NCBI RefSeq assembly: GCF_019669085.1
Contig: NZ_AP024401.1
Span: 372,001-436,000 of the forward strand
DNA length: 64,000 nucleotides
Origin: Borrelia sp. HM
GTDB lineage: Bacteria; Spirochaetota; Spirochaetia; Borreliales; Borreliaceae
Direction: 5' to 3'
Shown: positions 40,201 to 48,328 of the stretch, piece by piece
Layout of the letters: every line of letters begins with the position of its first letter
Position numbering within the stretch: position 1 is the first letter of the stretch
Position numbers and translations under genes: made by a program
The notes under the pieces: generated by a model
Told to the model about the DNA's origin: nothing
The model's database searches: none
What the model saw: only the letters and a program-made list of their open reading frames with translations

Positions 40201-40717
40201 ATTCCAACCAAGAACCACGATAAGGAATAATACGAGCATAATATAAATCTTTTTCCTTATAAAAAACAACCCCAGGAGATCTGTGAATCTGAGATACAAT
40301 TACTCTCTCAGCACCATTAACAATAAAAGTCCCTCTATCAGTCATTAAAGGAATAGTTCCCATATAGACATCTTTTTGTCTTATCTCTCCTGTTGCTAAA
40401 AATTGCAAATTTAATCTTATTTTTAACACAGCCTCATAACTTTGACCCTTTCTTTTGCATTCCTTTTCAGTAAAACTAATAGAATCATTGTCAATGTAGT
40501 ATTTATCATATTCAAGTACAACCTCACCATTGCTACTTTTCATAGGAAAAACATCCCTAAAAACAGATTCAAGGCCTTCATTAAGCAAAGGTTTATTATT
40601 CTTTAATCTCTTAAGCTGTAAAAATTTCTCATACGAATTCAATTGTATTTCTATTAAATTAGGTAAGTCTAAGATTTCTTCTACTTTTCCTTGTCCTAGA
40701 TAAACCCTTTTTATCAT
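37250..40717 (-). CDS. rpoB: RNA polymerase beta subunit
   Basis: 1155 residues, short as in other borreliae. The rifampicin-pocket segment reads [24 protein letters not shown]; Asn483 (codon at 39269-39271) is at the position of E. coli Ser531, the substitution that accounts for natural rifampicin resistance in Borrelia. [30 protein letters not shown] and the C-terminal [27 protein letters not shown] are catalytic and clamp hallmarks. AAGGAG precedes the ATG. A hairpin lies between rplL and this gene. Confidence 0.99.
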   Translation of the reverse strand: MIKRVYLGQGKVEEILDLPNLIEIQLNSYEKFLQLKRLKNNKPLLNEGLESVFRDVFPMKSSNGEVVLEYDKYYIDNDSISFTEKECKRKGQSYEAVLKIRLNLQFLATGEIRQKDVYMGTIPLMTDRGTFIVNGAERVIVSQIHRSPGVVFYKEKDLYYARIIPYRGSWLEFEIDSKKDYLYVKIDRKKRILVTLFLRALGLDTREKIIETFYKIKKIEVNENTKREITGQYLAVDVDIKENMNYRAGDKITLQDIEDFLQHGVKDIYLIDFEGYDSVPGKRLISSNIILNCFEKEDAYFPLKDGVKELSREAVMLAVYSVLLPGEPISVDNAENDLRTVFFSEKRYDLGHVGRYKLSKEFGLDDLTTSVLTMADIVNTISHLLRIYDGHDVLDDIDHLGNRRVRSVGELLTNIYKGAMSRVEKIARDRMSNKEVFSLKPQELISVKPIVSAVKEFFATSQLSQFMDQVNPLAELTHKRRLNALGPGGLSRDRAGFEVRDVHYTHYGRMCPIETPEGPNIGLIVSLATYAKVNDYGFLETPYRKVINGKVTNEIKYLSAIDEEKKCIAQANAVVNADGNYVNNLISVRVSGDYTTMVPENIDYMDVSPRQLISVSSALIPFLEHNDANRALMGSNMQRQAVPLLFPQPPIVGTGMERIVAQDSGVVVKVKRSGIVVLATSNKIVIKPDDASGNNDLDEYELAKYERTNQDTSFNQSVLVKEGQVVSKGEIIADGPATRYGELALGNNLLVGFIPWNGFNYEDAILISERIVKEDLYTSVHIKEFSIEVRETKLGPEKVTADIPNVSGKILSKLDENGIVRIGTYVKPGDILIGKVTPKSEGDITPEFRLLTSIFGEKAKDVKNNSLKVPHGTEGTVIDVQRITKDDVGNMPPGVDEILKVYIAKKRKLKEGDKMAGRHGNKGVVAKVLPVEDMPYLADGTPLDICLNPLGVPSRMNIGQLMESQLGLAGKYLGEYYDVPVFESATNECIQEKLTKAGFHETSKAILYDGYTGEPFENEVMVGIIYMLKLHHLVDDKMHARSTGPYSLVSQQPLGGKAQFGGQRLGEMEVWALEAYGAAHTLQELLTVKSDDMSGRVKIYENIVKGIPTNVSGIPESFNVLMQELRGLGFDLSIYDDNENQIPLTEKEEELINKT

Positions 40718-40741
40718 TAAAAGACTCCTTTTTTAAGGCAC

Positions 40742-40773
40742 AATAAACCACATATCATCTTAATGACATGTGG
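40742..40773 (-). terminator. Attenuator-like hairpin between rplL and rpoB
   Basis: On the minus strand an 11-bp stem with one G-U pair closes a 4-base TAAG loop (40748-40773), followed by TTTATT (40742-40747). It sits where many bacteria have a partial terminator or RNase III site that sets the excess of L7/L12 over RNA polymerase subunits. The T-run is interrupted, consistent with partial rather than full termination. Confidence 0.55.
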
Positions 40774-40802
40774 AATAACAAATCTGACATATTTTTAATG
40801 CT

Positions 40803-41174
40803 TTACTTAATTTCAACTTTTGCACCAACTGCTTCTAATTTCTTCTTAATTTCCTCAGCATCTGCTTTTGAAATACCTTCCTTAACCGCCTTAGGAACAG
40901 ACTCAACTAAAGTTTTAGCTTCTCCAAGTCCAAGTCCAGTAATAGCCCTTACCTCTTTAATAACATTAATCTTATTATCTCCAAAAGATACAAGCATAAC
41001 ATCAAATTCTGTCTGTTCCTCAACACTACTTACTGCAGAACCAGATCCAACAGCAACAGCAACCGAAGCAGCAGTAACCCCAAATTTTTCCTCAATAGCT
41101 GTTATAAGTTCAACAACCTCAGATGTTTTAGCTTCTTCAAGCCATGTCAAAATATCTTCTTTACTTAGTGCCAT
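40803..41174 (-). CDS. rplL: Ribosomal protein L7/L12
   Basis: 123 residues. N-terminal dimerisation domain (about 1-35), Ala/Val-rich hinge (about 36-50) and the C-terminal factor-binding domain with [24 protein letters not shown]. It forms the GTPase stalk with L10. AGGAG precedes the ATG. The opposite strand is also open over most of this gene because of its Ala/Glu/Lys codon composition, but that reading is a shadow. Confidence 0.98.
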   Translation of the reverse strand: MALSKEDILTWLEEAKTSEVVELITAIEEKFGVTAASVAVAVGSGSAVSSVEEQTEFDVMLVSFGDNKINVIKEVRAITGLGLGEAKTLVESVPKAVKEGISKADAEEIKKKLEAVGAKVEIK

Positions 41175-41261
41175 ATTAACTTAACTCCTCTTATATTATT
41201 ATTTTTAACAGTGATAGCATGCACTTATATTTAAGACTAACACCGTTTTGATTAAATTTAA

Positions 41262-41750
41262 TTAAACTTTAACATCAGATACAGCTTTTAAAGTTCTTGC
41301 AAGTTTTGAAATTGGTGCTTTAAGCACACTGATAAACAACGAAATAGCTTCTTTCTTAGTAGGAAGTTTACTATATGCATTAAGTTTAGCCTCATTATAG
41401 ATTTCTCCTAAAACAAAACCTCCTTTAACCTTTAAAGTAGTATTTTTAGTAAAATCATAAAAAATCTTAGCAATTATATTAGCTTCATCAACAGCAGTAA
41501 TAACAGCTGTTGGACCTAAAAGATAAGGATCAAGTCCGTCTATAAGTTTATCTTTTAAAACCCGCTTCATTATATTATTTTTTACAACTTTTAATTCACC
41601 CTTCTCTTTTTCAACCTTATTCCTTAAGTCAGTAAGTTCTGCAACTGTTAATCCTCTATAATCCAAGAAAAAAATATTATCCTTATTATTTAAAAACTCT
41701 TTTAATAAATTAAACATTTCAACCTTTCTAGGGTTTATCTTTGCACTCAT
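41262..41750 (-). CDS. rplJ: Ribosomal protein L10
   Basis: 162 residues. [19 protein letters not shown] and [11 protein letters not shown] match the RNA-binding part, and the C-terminal helix ([17 protein letters not shown]) is the L7/L12-binding helix. It lies 10 bases after rplA. The 87 bases between rplJ and rplL contain no strong hairpin. Confidence 0.98.
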   Translation of the reverse strand: MSAKINPRKVEMFNLLKEFLNNKDNIFFLDYRGLTVAELTDLRNKVEKEKGELKVVKNNIMKRVLKDKLIDGLDPYLLGPTAVITAVDEANIIAKIFYDFTKNTTLKVKGGFVLGEIYNEAKLNAYSKLPTKKEAISLFISVLKAPISKLARTLKAVSDVKV

Positions 41751-41760
41751 AATCTAACTC

Positions 41761-42435
41761 CTAAACAAAATCGATCTTTACAGAAGGCCCCATGGTAGAT
41801 GTCATGTAAACACTATTTACAAAAGTACCCTTTAAGTCACTTGGTCGCTTCTTAAGTAATTCCTTAATAAATTGATCATAATTTTCTTTTATCATCTTAT
41901 TATCCATAGAAGACTTACCAAGAGAAAAATTGATAACACCATTTTTATTCGCTCTGAACTCTGTACGCCCCTTCTTCAAACTAGCTATTGCACTCTTTAA
42001 GTCATTTGTAATAGTTTGTGTCTTAGGATTTGGCATTAATCCTCTTTTACCCAAAATAGGACCAAGTTTTCCCACATCTTTCATCATATCAGGTGTTGCA
42101 ACAACAACATCAAATTCATTAAATCCATCTTTCACCTTATTTATAAGGTCATCATCCCCAACATAAGAAGCACCAGCCTCTCTAGCTTCATCAGCTTTAA
42201 CACCCTTTGCAAACACAAGTATTCTCTTCTCTTTCATAAATTGATTTGGTAAAACAACCGTATCTCTAACCGTATGATTCTTCTTCAAGTTAAGATTAAT
42301 AGATACGTCTATAGTTTCATCAAACTTAACAAACTTAATTTCTTTTAATAAATTTATAGCATCATCTAAGCTATAAGATTTAAGCTTATCCACCTTAGAT
42401 AGAGCTTGCATATATTTTTTTCCACTCTTAGCCAT
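41761..42435 (-). CDS. rplA: Ribosomal protein L1
   Basis: 224 residues. [11 protein letters not shown]-type strand ([18 protein letters not shown]), [13 protein letters not shown]-type segment and the rRNA-binding [15 protein letters not shown] motif near 128-142 are present. L1 also regulates its own operon in many bacteria by binding its mRNA. Its start codon shares a base with the rplK stop, so translation is coupled. Confidence 0.98.
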   Translation of the reverse strand: MAKSGKKYMQALSKVDKLKSYSLDDAINLLKEIKFVKFDETIDVSINLNLKKNHTVRDTVVLPNQFMKEKRILVFAKGVKADEAREAGASYVGDDDLINKVKDGFNEFDVVVATPDMMKDVGKLGPILGKRGLMPNPKTQTITNDLKSAIASLKKGRTEFRANKNGVINFSLGKSSMDNKMIKENYDQFIKELLKKRPSDLKGTFVNSVYMTSTMGPSVKIDFV

Positions 42436-42878
42436 TATTTTTCCACCTCAACACCCATAGAACGAGCACTTCCTGCAATGATTTTAAATGCCGCTTTCTC
42501 AGTTTTTGCATTTAAATCAGGCATTTTGACCTTTGCAATTTCCATTATCTTTTCTTTTGTTATAGTTCCAACTTTATCTGTATTTGACTTCTTAGATCCT
42601 ATTTCTATTCCAATAGCCTTTTTAATTAAAATAGAAGCTGGAGGAGTTTTTATAACAAATGAAAAACTCTTATCTCTGTAAATAGTAATAATAACAGGCA
42701 CAACAATCCCTGGTTCCATTTTAGCTGTTCTTTCATTAAATTCCTTAACAAACTGAGGACCGCTAACACCATGAGGCCCAAGGGCCTGACCTATTTTGGC
42801 TCCTGGGGCAGCCTGGCCAGCTGGAACTTGAAGCTTAACCCAAGCAATCTCTTTTTTCTTCTTAGACACATTAGACAT
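42435..42878 (-). CDS. rplK: Ribosomal protein L11
   Basis: 147 residues. The N-terminal domain has [21 protein letters not shown], and [13 protein letters not shown] follows. The C-terminal rRNA-binding domain contains [15 protein letters not shown]. It forms the GTPase-associated centre with 23S rRNA. AGGAG precedes the ATG; nusG is 57 bases upstream. Confidence 0.98.
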   Translation of the reverse strand: MSNVSKKKKEIAWVKLQVPAGQAAPGAKIGQALGPHGVSGPQFVKEFNERTAKMEPGIVVPVIITIYRDKSFSFVIKTPPASILIKKAIGIEIGSKKSNTDKVGTITKEKIMEIAKVKMPDLNAKTEKAAFKIIAGSARSMGVEVEK

Positions 42879-42935
42879 AAATAACTCCTTATGGTAAAAA
42901 CGCCCATTAGGCTCCCATTAACGTATAATTAATAA

Positions 42936-43490
42936 TTAAATTTTTTCTATATGCTGAAAATCAACTTCAACAGGAGTTGACCTTCCAAAAATTTGAACTG
43001 CAACTTTTAGCTTTTTTTTCTCATAATCAATAGTCCCAATAATACCCTCAAAAGAATCAAAAGGTCCTCCCTTAATTCTAACCCGTTCACCTTCTTCAAA
43101 ATCATAAAGTATGAAAATAGACTTGTCTGCCTTAATCTCTCCAGCAAGCATAAAGACACTTTTGACTTCCTCATCACTAATTGGAAGAGGTTTTTGCTCT
43201 TTATTAGTTCCAACAAAACTTACAACACCTGGAATCTTGACAATATCAGCAACTGTATTTTTCCATTCTTGTTCAGGAAGATCCAATTCAATAAGAATAT
43301 ACCCTGGCCAAATCTTTCTTTCCCTTATACGCTTTTTCCCATTTTTTATTTCCTCTACCCTTTCAATAGGGGCCTTCACATCTAAAACATTACTACCAAA
43401 AATACCCTCATTGATTAAAAGTCTTATCTCTTGTTCTATCTTCCTTTCATACTGAGAAAAAGTTTGCAATACATACCAGGCCCTGGACAT
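42936..43490 (-). CDS. nusG: Transcription elongation factor NusG
   Basis: 184 residues. NGN domain (about 4-115) with AWYVLQTFSQYERKIEQEI and WPGYILIELDL, then a KOW domain (about 130-184) with EGERVRIKGGPFDSFEGII. NusG couples RNA polymerase to Rho or to the ribosome through S10. It starts 9 bases after the secE stop, with AAGGAAGG upstream, in the conserved secE-nusG pair. Confidence 0.98.
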   Translation of the reverse strand: MSRAWYVLQTFSQYERKIEQEIRLLINEGIFGSNVLDVKAPIERVEEIKNGKKRIRERKIWPGYILIELDLPEQEWKNTVADIVKIPGVVSFVGTNKEQKPLPISDEEVKSVFMLAGEIKADKSIFILYDFEEGERVRIKGGPFDSFEGIIGTIDYEKKKLKVAVQIFGRSTPVEVDFQHIEKI

Positions 43491-43499
43491 AATCCTTCC

Positions 43500-43670
43500 T
43501 TAAAATATATAGGTTATAGCAAGATACATGATATAATCCACTATACCTAAAAAAATTGAAACAAAAAAAACTAACCAAAAAACTTGTTTTCCACTACCTA
43601 TTACTTCACTATATTTAGGCCATGTTATTTTTTTAAGTTCTAAAACACTTTCTTTAATAAATTTAAACAC
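43500..43670 (-). CDS. secE: Preprotein translocase subunit SecE (GTG start)
   Basis: 56 residues, read from the minus strand between nusG and tRNA-Trp. The protein starts with GTG, preceded by AGAGAGG 8 bases away. It contains the SecE/Sec61-gamma signature ELKKITWPKYSEVIGSGKQV followed by one transmembrane segment (WLVFFVSIFLGIVDYIMYLAI). It is the minimal one-span form that clamps SecY. The short length and GTG start make it easy to miss. Confidence 0.95.
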   Translation of the reverse strand: MFKFIKESVLELKKITWPKYSEVIGSGKQVFWLVFFVSIFLGIVDYIMYLAITYIF

Positions 43671-43698
43671 TTAAAAGCCTCTCTTTAAATAAAAACCA

Positions 43699-43772
43699 CA
43701 GGCCAGGAGGGACTCGAACCCCCAACATACGGTTTTGGAGACCGTCGTTCTACCATTTAGAACTACTGGCCT
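43699..43772 (-). tRNA. trnW: tRNA-Trp (CCA anticodon)
   Basis: A complete cloverleaf on the minus strand: acceptor arms AGGCCAG and CTGGCCT pair over 7 bp, the discriminator is G, the anticodon loop CTCCAAA gives CCA, and the T-arm carries GGTTCGAGTCC. The 3' CCA is not encoded. It lies between rpmG and secE, so it is probably processed out of the operon transcript. Confidence 0.96.
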
Positions 43773-43786
43773 ATTACTCTTTATAA

Positions 43787-43966
43787 TTACTTTATTTTGC
43801 CTTCTTTATGAAGAGTATGCTTCCTAAGAATTGGACAATACTTCATCAATTCTAATTTTTCCTGTTTATTACGTCTGTTTTTAGTAGTAGTATAATTCCT
43901 AATTCCTGTTTCTTCACAAACTAAAGCTATAAGCTCAACAGCACCTTTACCTTTCTTCTTGCCCAT
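43787..43966 (-). CDS. rpmG: Ribosomal protein L33
   Basis: 59 residues. [21 protein letters not shown] start, [22 protein letters not shown] and [10 protein letters not shown] follow. AGGAG precedes the ATG. An in-frame extension running upstream crosses the tRNA-Thr gene and is not real. The zinc-ribbon cysteines are reduced to one near the N-terminus and one at KYCP, so this is the C-minus (zinc-free) type. Confidence 0.95.
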   Translation of the reverse strand: MGKKKGKGAVELIALVCEETGIRNYTTTKNRRNKQEKLELMKYCPILRKHTLHKEGKIK

Positions 43967-43989
43967 AATAACACTCCTGAATACAAAAA

Positions 43990-44062
43990 AGCCCTCAATC
44001 GGATTTGAACCGACGACCGCCACCTTACCATGGTGGTGCTCTACCACCTGAGCTATAAGGGC
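43990..44062 (-). tRNA. trnT: tRNA-Thr (GGT anticodon)
   Basis: A complete cloverleaf on the minus strand: acceptor GCCCTTA pairs with TGAGGGC with one G-U, D-arm GCTC/GAGC, anticodon stem CCACC/GGTGG around the loop ATGGTAA giving GGT, T-arm with GGTTCAAATCC. The discriminator is U, and the 3' CCA is not encoded. It is 23 bases upstream of rpmG. Confidence 0.96.
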
Positions 44063-44160
44063 ATCAATTCCCTTTATAATAAACTCTCATATCATAGTAA
44101 TTTATTATCTCAAAAAAGACAAGCCCTCTCCCTAAATTATATTTCTGGGCCCTTTTTTAC

Positions 44161-45012
44161 TTACTTAATAATAACAAGCTTACCTTCTCTTAAAAGCTCA
44201 ATATTATTACTGTTTGAAAATATTTTATTAATAGAATATTCATCAAGTATGATATCTGCATTATGTTTACCATAAATCCCTTTAGCAATTAATTTCAAAG
44301 GATAATTGCCAATTCTACTCTTATCTTTATAAGAGATATCATTTGTATATTCAAGCATTCCCCATTTTTTTAGTGCATCTGGGTCAACCATTCTTTTATC
44401 AAAATAAAGCTTGATATTTTCATCATAAATCTTAATAAAGAAAGCATTCATTAATTTTACAAAATCACCCGAAGAAGCCTTATAATCATCACCAGCATAA
44501 ATAATAATCCCAGTATAAGCAAGCTTATCAACACTTGTACTTACCAATGGATAAAAAGCTTTATAAGGCTTACTATGAGATAAAAATAAATTAATAAAAT
44601 CAGGGAAAAGACAAAGCTCATATCTAATGGTTATACTTTTTAAATCTTCTGAATGCTTAGTGTAGCCTCGTTTTAAAATACTATCAAATCCTGAAAAATA
44701 AAGTACTAAATGGGGGTCTAAGTTAAAATAATCTTCAAAAGTATTCTCAGAATCAATTACCATTTTAAAAAGAGATTGTCTTATTAAAGTATCTTTAAAA
44801 TCATTAATGTCAAAAACTAATCTAGAAGTAGAATCAAGTACTCCTGTATCAAATTTATCCTCATCTACTGGTTTTGTAATATCAAAATAAACGTACTTTG
44901 CATCCCAATCAATTGTCCTTGTTATGCTAGATTGAGACACAGAATCTTTAATAATAGAAGTATTATAATAAAATAAAAATAAAAAACTAAAAAGACCATT
45001 AAGTAAATTCAA
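44161..45012 (-). CDS. Exported protein of unknown function (BB0397-like)
   Basis: 283 residues. TTG start with GGAG 7 bases upstream. A hydrophobic N-terminal segment (about 3-16) acts as a signal peptide or anchor. The remainder is a mixed alpha/beta, Asp/Lys/Tyr-rich domain with PHLVLYFSGFDSIL, YTGIIIYAGDDYKASSGDFVKLMNAFFIKIYDE (a possible beta-alpha-beta unit) and a C-terminal EYSINKIFSNSNNIELLREGKLVIIK. I recognise no family. It follows the TPR lipoprotein after 11 bases, so the two are likely one operon and may act together at the envelope. Confidence 0.85.
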   Translation of the reverse strand: MNLLNGLFSFLFLFYYNTSIIKDSVSQSSITRTIDWDAKYVYFDITKPVDEDKFDTGVLDSTSRLVFDINDFKDTLIRQSLFKMVIDSENTFEDYFNLDPHLVLYFSGFDSILKRGYTKHSEDLKSITIRYELCLFPDFINLFLSHSKPYKAFYPLVSTSVDKLAYTGIIIYAGDDYKASSGDFVKLMNAFFIKIYDENIKLYFDKRMVDPDALKKWGMLEYTNDISYKDKSRIGNYPLKLIAKGIYGKHNADIILDEYSINKIFSNSNNIELLREGKLVIIK

Positions 45013-45023
45013 GTTATATCTCC

Positions 45024-46046
45024 TTACTTTTTACCTAAATAAACTCCTATCCAAGCCCAACCATTATTAATTTCTGGATCTTTTGGATAAGAAATTTTTT
45101 TAAAGACAAAATACCACTCCCAAATGTGTTCCCAACCACTAGACCCAAGATAAGATATATCATTGCTAGAATCAGCCTCAAAACTACTTGCAAATTGTAT
45201 GCCATTTTTTCGCCTACTTCCAAGTTTAATCATTGTGGTCAAAAAACTGTCTGTATTAATTGAATTACCCTTACCACCCCTTTGATCCCAACTTTGAATA
45301 AAAAAATTATGTTTATTCCTTATACTTAATAATTTTGAAGTATTTCCAGAAAAAATATATCTTTTAATATCTTTTATTAAATCATTTAAATTCCTATAAA
45401 TTACAAAATCTGGATTATTATAATAATTAACTTTAGTAACAACACCAGAATAGTCTATTGAATCTATTTTTAAGTCTGATCTTGGTATTAAAAGCAATTT
45501 TTTATAATAAAAATAAGCTTCATCATAATTTTGAATACTCTCTAAACTTAAAGCAAGATTGTAATAATAATTGCCCTTATCTGAATTAGTAAGACTATCA
45601 GCATTATTATCAAGCAATAATTTATAATAACGTATTTTATAGCCAGCCTCAATATTTAAATTTATAACTCTTTTCGCAATCTCTATTTTTACAGAGCCAT
45701 TCTCATAAATATAATCATTATAATTATCAACAACATATCTGTAATAGTTAAAAGCCACCTGATCTTCCTTAATGAAAGAATATATATTGCCCATCAGATA
45801 AAAATATAAAGGGTAATATTCCTTACCAATATCATTAGCAATTCCTTGATTAATAGAATGCAAAGCACTGTTATAATCTTTATTGCGCATATGAATATCA
45901 ACTATTCTATCAACAATAAGAAATCTATCTAAATCCTTTTTATTTGACCCTTCTAAAAGACCCATGAGATTTTGAATTTCACTATGCTTAGTTTTATAAC
46001 AACTAAAGACCAGCATTAGCCCAAATGCTTGAATTAATAACCTCAT
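45024..46046 (-). CDS. TPR-containing putative lipoprotein (BB0398-like)
   Basis: 340 residues from the ATG giving MRLLIQAFGLMLVFSC, a compact lipoprotein signal with lipobox VFSC; an ATG at 46088 would add 14 residues. Neither start has a clear ribosome-binding site. Tetratricopeptide-like helix pairs run through about 25-195, for example SALHSINQGIANDIG, QVAFNYYRYVVDNY and EAYFYYKKLLLIP. The C-terminal third (about 230-340) is a different domain with WDQRGGKGNSINT and a Trp-rich end (GSSGWEHIWEWYFVFKKI and WAWIGVYLG). It is probably an envelope protein mediating protein contacts. It is divergent from the SH3-like lipoprotein gene. Confidence 0.82.
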   Translation of the reverse strand: MRLLIQAFGLMLVFSCYKTKHSEIQNLMGLLEGSNKKDLDRFLIVDRIVDIHMRNKDYNSALHSINQGIANDIGKEYYPLYFYLMGNIYSFIKEDQVAFNYYRYVVDNYNDYIYENGSVKIEIAKRVINLNIEAGYKIRYYKLLLDNNADSLTNSDKGNYYYNLALSLESIQNYDEAYFYYKKLLLIPRSDLKIDSIDYSGVVTKVNYYNNPDFVIYRNLNDLIKDIKRYIFSGNTSKLLSIRNKHNFFIQSWDQRGGKGNSINTDSFLTTMIKLGSRRKNGIQFASSFEADSSNDISYLGSSGWEHIWEWYFVFKKISYPKDPEINNGWAWIGVYLGKK

Positions 46047-46120
46047 TATTTTTATTATATAATAAAGGACATGCATAACAAAATACATCTTAAAATCAAG
46101 AAAAATTATCGGGATTGAAC

Positions 46121-47428
46121 ATGAATAAAAATTTGATACACATTTTATTACTCACATTATTTATATCTTGTTATTATGAAAATAATAAATACGGTATTAT
46201 TCTAGATTCAAACAATAGAGAAAAACTTCCAAATGGATCAATTGTAAGAATAGAAAATATCAATCAAGAACAAATGACAGTAACAATAAGCTATAATGGA
46301 ATAAAATTTATAGTACACAAATTCACAATAGAAGAATTTCAAACAAAACAAGAAGCAGAAAAATTTAAACTAAGCATTCAGCCATATGTAAATAAATATG
46401 CTATAAGTAAAAAAGATCTAATACCTCTTAGAACTCATCCAGATAACTATAAAGAAAATATAATATACAGGATTCCAAAAGAGAGCATTTTAAAAATAAT
46501 AAACATTGGACAAGAAACAGAAGTAGGCTCACTTAAAGGAAAATGGTTATATGCCTTAACAAAAAATGGATACAAGGGCTATGTCTTTGACTATGCACTT
46601 GAAATCTTCGATAACATTACAGGTACAATACTCACAAATCCATTAGATCAAGCATCACAAGATAAAGTAATAAACACATTTAAAAGTATTCAATATTTAA
46701 GACCAATGTACTATGAAAAAATGATTTCTCATAAAACATATGATGTCAATCTACTAAGAGAAGATTATGGATTGTTTTTTACTCCCAAAAATGAAATAAA
46801 AATTCATACACCCGAATTAAGTCTATCTTTCAAATATAATGTTGTTGAAGAAGTAAAACCTAACGGATTTTTATTTAAATCTAACATTGCAGAAGAAGAT
46901 TTTATTTTATTAGCAAAAGTAACTCAAAATTATTATCGGTCAACCATTCAAGTTAAAGAACATAAAATTGAATTAAAATTTGTGATTATTGAACAAAACA
47001 TTGCAAAAATTATTCTTGAAGCAGAAGAACAAAATCAAAATTTAATAAACAAATTAATATCATACGAAAAATTAATAAACACACAATATGGAAATATTAG
47101 ATTTAAAAAGGATAAAACTTTTATTTGGGAAATAGACCAAAATATTTACAATTTACCAAATTCTGGAATATTTCAAATAATAGGGCTTAGTCCAAATTTA
47201 CAAATTTCATATAAAAACGCTATCAAATTAATTAATAATGAAGGAAAAGAATATTTTTGTTTGCTAGACTATACACAAAATGCTTTACAACTAATATTCA
47301 TATCTCCTAAAAATATTGAAGATAATTTAATAATAATGAATGACAAAGATAAAATTGCAATCATACTCTTTAACAACATTCAGATTAATCAAAATTCATC
47401 TATAAAAAATCAACACAAATATCTTTAA
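46121..47428 (+). CDS. Putative lipoprotein with SH3-like domain
   Basis: 435 residues from the ATG at 46121, with GGGA 6 bases upstream; an in-frame TTG two codons earlier is unlikely. Signal peptide with lipobox FISC (about 14-17). An SH3b-like domain lies at about 95-165: RTHPDNYKENIIYRIPKESILKI, then GKWLYALTKNGYKGYVFDYALEIF, the usual RxxPs...G..V..G..W..V....G..GWV..yL pattern. The C-terminal 250 residues are beta-rich with no recognised family. SH3b domains often bind peptidoglycan or peptides, which would fit a periplasm-facing lipoprotein. Confidence 0.85.
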   Translation: MNKNLIHILLLTLFISCYYENNKYGIILDSNNREKLPNGSIVRIENINQEQMTVTISYNGIKFIVHKFTIEEFQTKQEAEKFKLSIQPYVNKYAISKKDLIPLRTHPDNYKENIIYRIPKESILKIINIGQETEVGSLKGKWLYALTKNGYKGYVFDYALEIFDNITGTILTNPLDQASQDKVINTFKSIQYLRPMYYEKMISHKTYDVNLLREDYGLFFTPKNEIKIHTPELSLSFKYNVVEEVKPNGFLFKSNIAEEDFILLAKVTQNYYRSTIQVKEHKIELKFVIIEQNIAKIILEAEEQNQNLINKLISYEKLINTQYGNIRFKKDKTFIWEIDQNIYNLPNSGIFQIIGLSPNLQISYKNAIKLINNEGKEYFCLLDYTQNALQLIFISPKNIEDNLIIMNDKDKIAIILFNNIQINQNSSIKNQHKYL

Positions 47429-47440
47429 AGGTTAAAAATA

Positions 47441-48100
47441 ATGAGAATAATACTTATATTAATATTCATACAGTATGTTATGTCTTTAAATGCAGATGAA
47501 ACAACAAGCATAATAAAGAACTTATCAAAAACAATTTATAATCTTAACGATCAAGAATACGAACAAAACAAAGAAAAGCTAGACAACTTTATCGACTCAA
47601 TAGATTTAAAAAATAATGAAATCTTAAAAAAATTACAAAAAATAAAAAATGATTTTTTAATCACATCTGTATATTTTCAAAATATAAAAGGAACTTTAAT
47701 AGCTTTAACTCTTTCAGCAGAAATAAATTCCCAATATAGAATATCTCCACTATCAATTGCAATAATCAATAACGACTTTACAACTATAAAAATATTAGTA
47801 GATTATGGAATTAATATTAACAGAATAGATGAAACAGAATATCCATCAATATTTTGGGCAATATACATTAATAATGAAAAAATATTTAATTTTTTAACAG
47901 ATAAAGGAGCAGACTTAAGCCTTACACTTAAAAATGGAAAAACACCTGTACAAGCCGCAATAGAAATTGAAAATATGAATTTAATCGAACTATTACTTAA
48001 AAAGAATGTTTACATTAAAGATGAATACAAAAAAGAAATCAACAATTTAGAAAATAAAAGTATAAAAAATATTATAAAAAAATATAAAATAATTAACTAA
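47441..48100 (+). CDS. Exported ankyrin-repeat protein
   Basis: 219 residues. Signal peptide about 1-18 (ILILIFIQYVMSLNA). Helical region about 20-95, then three or four ankyrin repeats from about 100 to 190: ISPLSIAIINNDFTTIKILVDYGININRIDE, YPSIFWAIYINNEKIFNFLTDKGADLSL and KTPVQAAIEIENMNLIELLLKK. AAAGG precedes the ATG. It lies 12 bases after the SH3-like lipoprotein gene. An ankyrin protein exported to the periplasm is unusual; its partner is unknown. Confidence 0.87.
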   Translation: MRIILILIFIQYVMSLNADETTSIIKNLSKTIYNLNDQEYEQNKEKLDNFIDSIDLKNNEILKKLQKIKNDFLITSVYFQNIKGTLIALTLSAEINSQYRISPLSIAIINNDFTTIKILVDYGININRIDETEYPSIFWAIYINNEKIFNFLTDKGADLSLTLKNGKTPVQAAIEIENMNLIELLLKKNVYIKDEYKKEINNLENKSIKNIIKKYKIIN

Positions 48101-48259
48101 TATCCCAACACTCTTGATACTTATTCAAAAAAGTTATTTTATATATGAATTCCATTCATAATAACAGGTTAAAATTTGATCATATTTCTTCCAAGACACT
48201 TATCTTAGATAATTATATATTGTAAGTAATCTTAATAAAAAAGATACTAAATTTCATAT

Positions 48260-48288
48260 TTGTCCAAAAATCTAGTAAGATTTATTAT
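48260..48288 (+). promoter_or_regulatory. Putative promoter of the DAACS-type transporter
   Basis: TTGTCC (48260-48265) and TATTAT (48283-48288) are 17 bases apart, in the 228-base gap between the ankyrin gene and the transporter. The transcript would start near 48295, giving a leader of about 34 bases with AAAGGA before the ATG. The rest of the gap holds no gene that I can see. Confidence 0.5.
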
Positions 48289-48328
48289 GCTGTAAAGACT
48301 ATTTTAAAAACTCGCAAAGGAATAACAT

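Noticed and set aside
40768-41184. Long plus-strand open frame opposite rplL (138 codons)
   Set aside because: It is antisense to an unmistakable L7/L12 gene, and its Ser/Ala/Thr composition is the reverse-complement shadow of the Ala/Glu/Lys-rich sense protein.
43967-44047. N-terminal extension of rpmG across tRNA-Thr
   Set aside because: The extension is the tRNA sequence read in frame; the real ATG at 43966 has AGGAG before it.
44120-44160. GGGCCC and neighbouring G/C runs as a terminator before tRNA-Thr
   Set aside because: GGGCCC and the flanking GGGC/GCCC runs can pair only across a 20-base loop and without a proper stem-plus-T-tract order, so I did not call a terminator.
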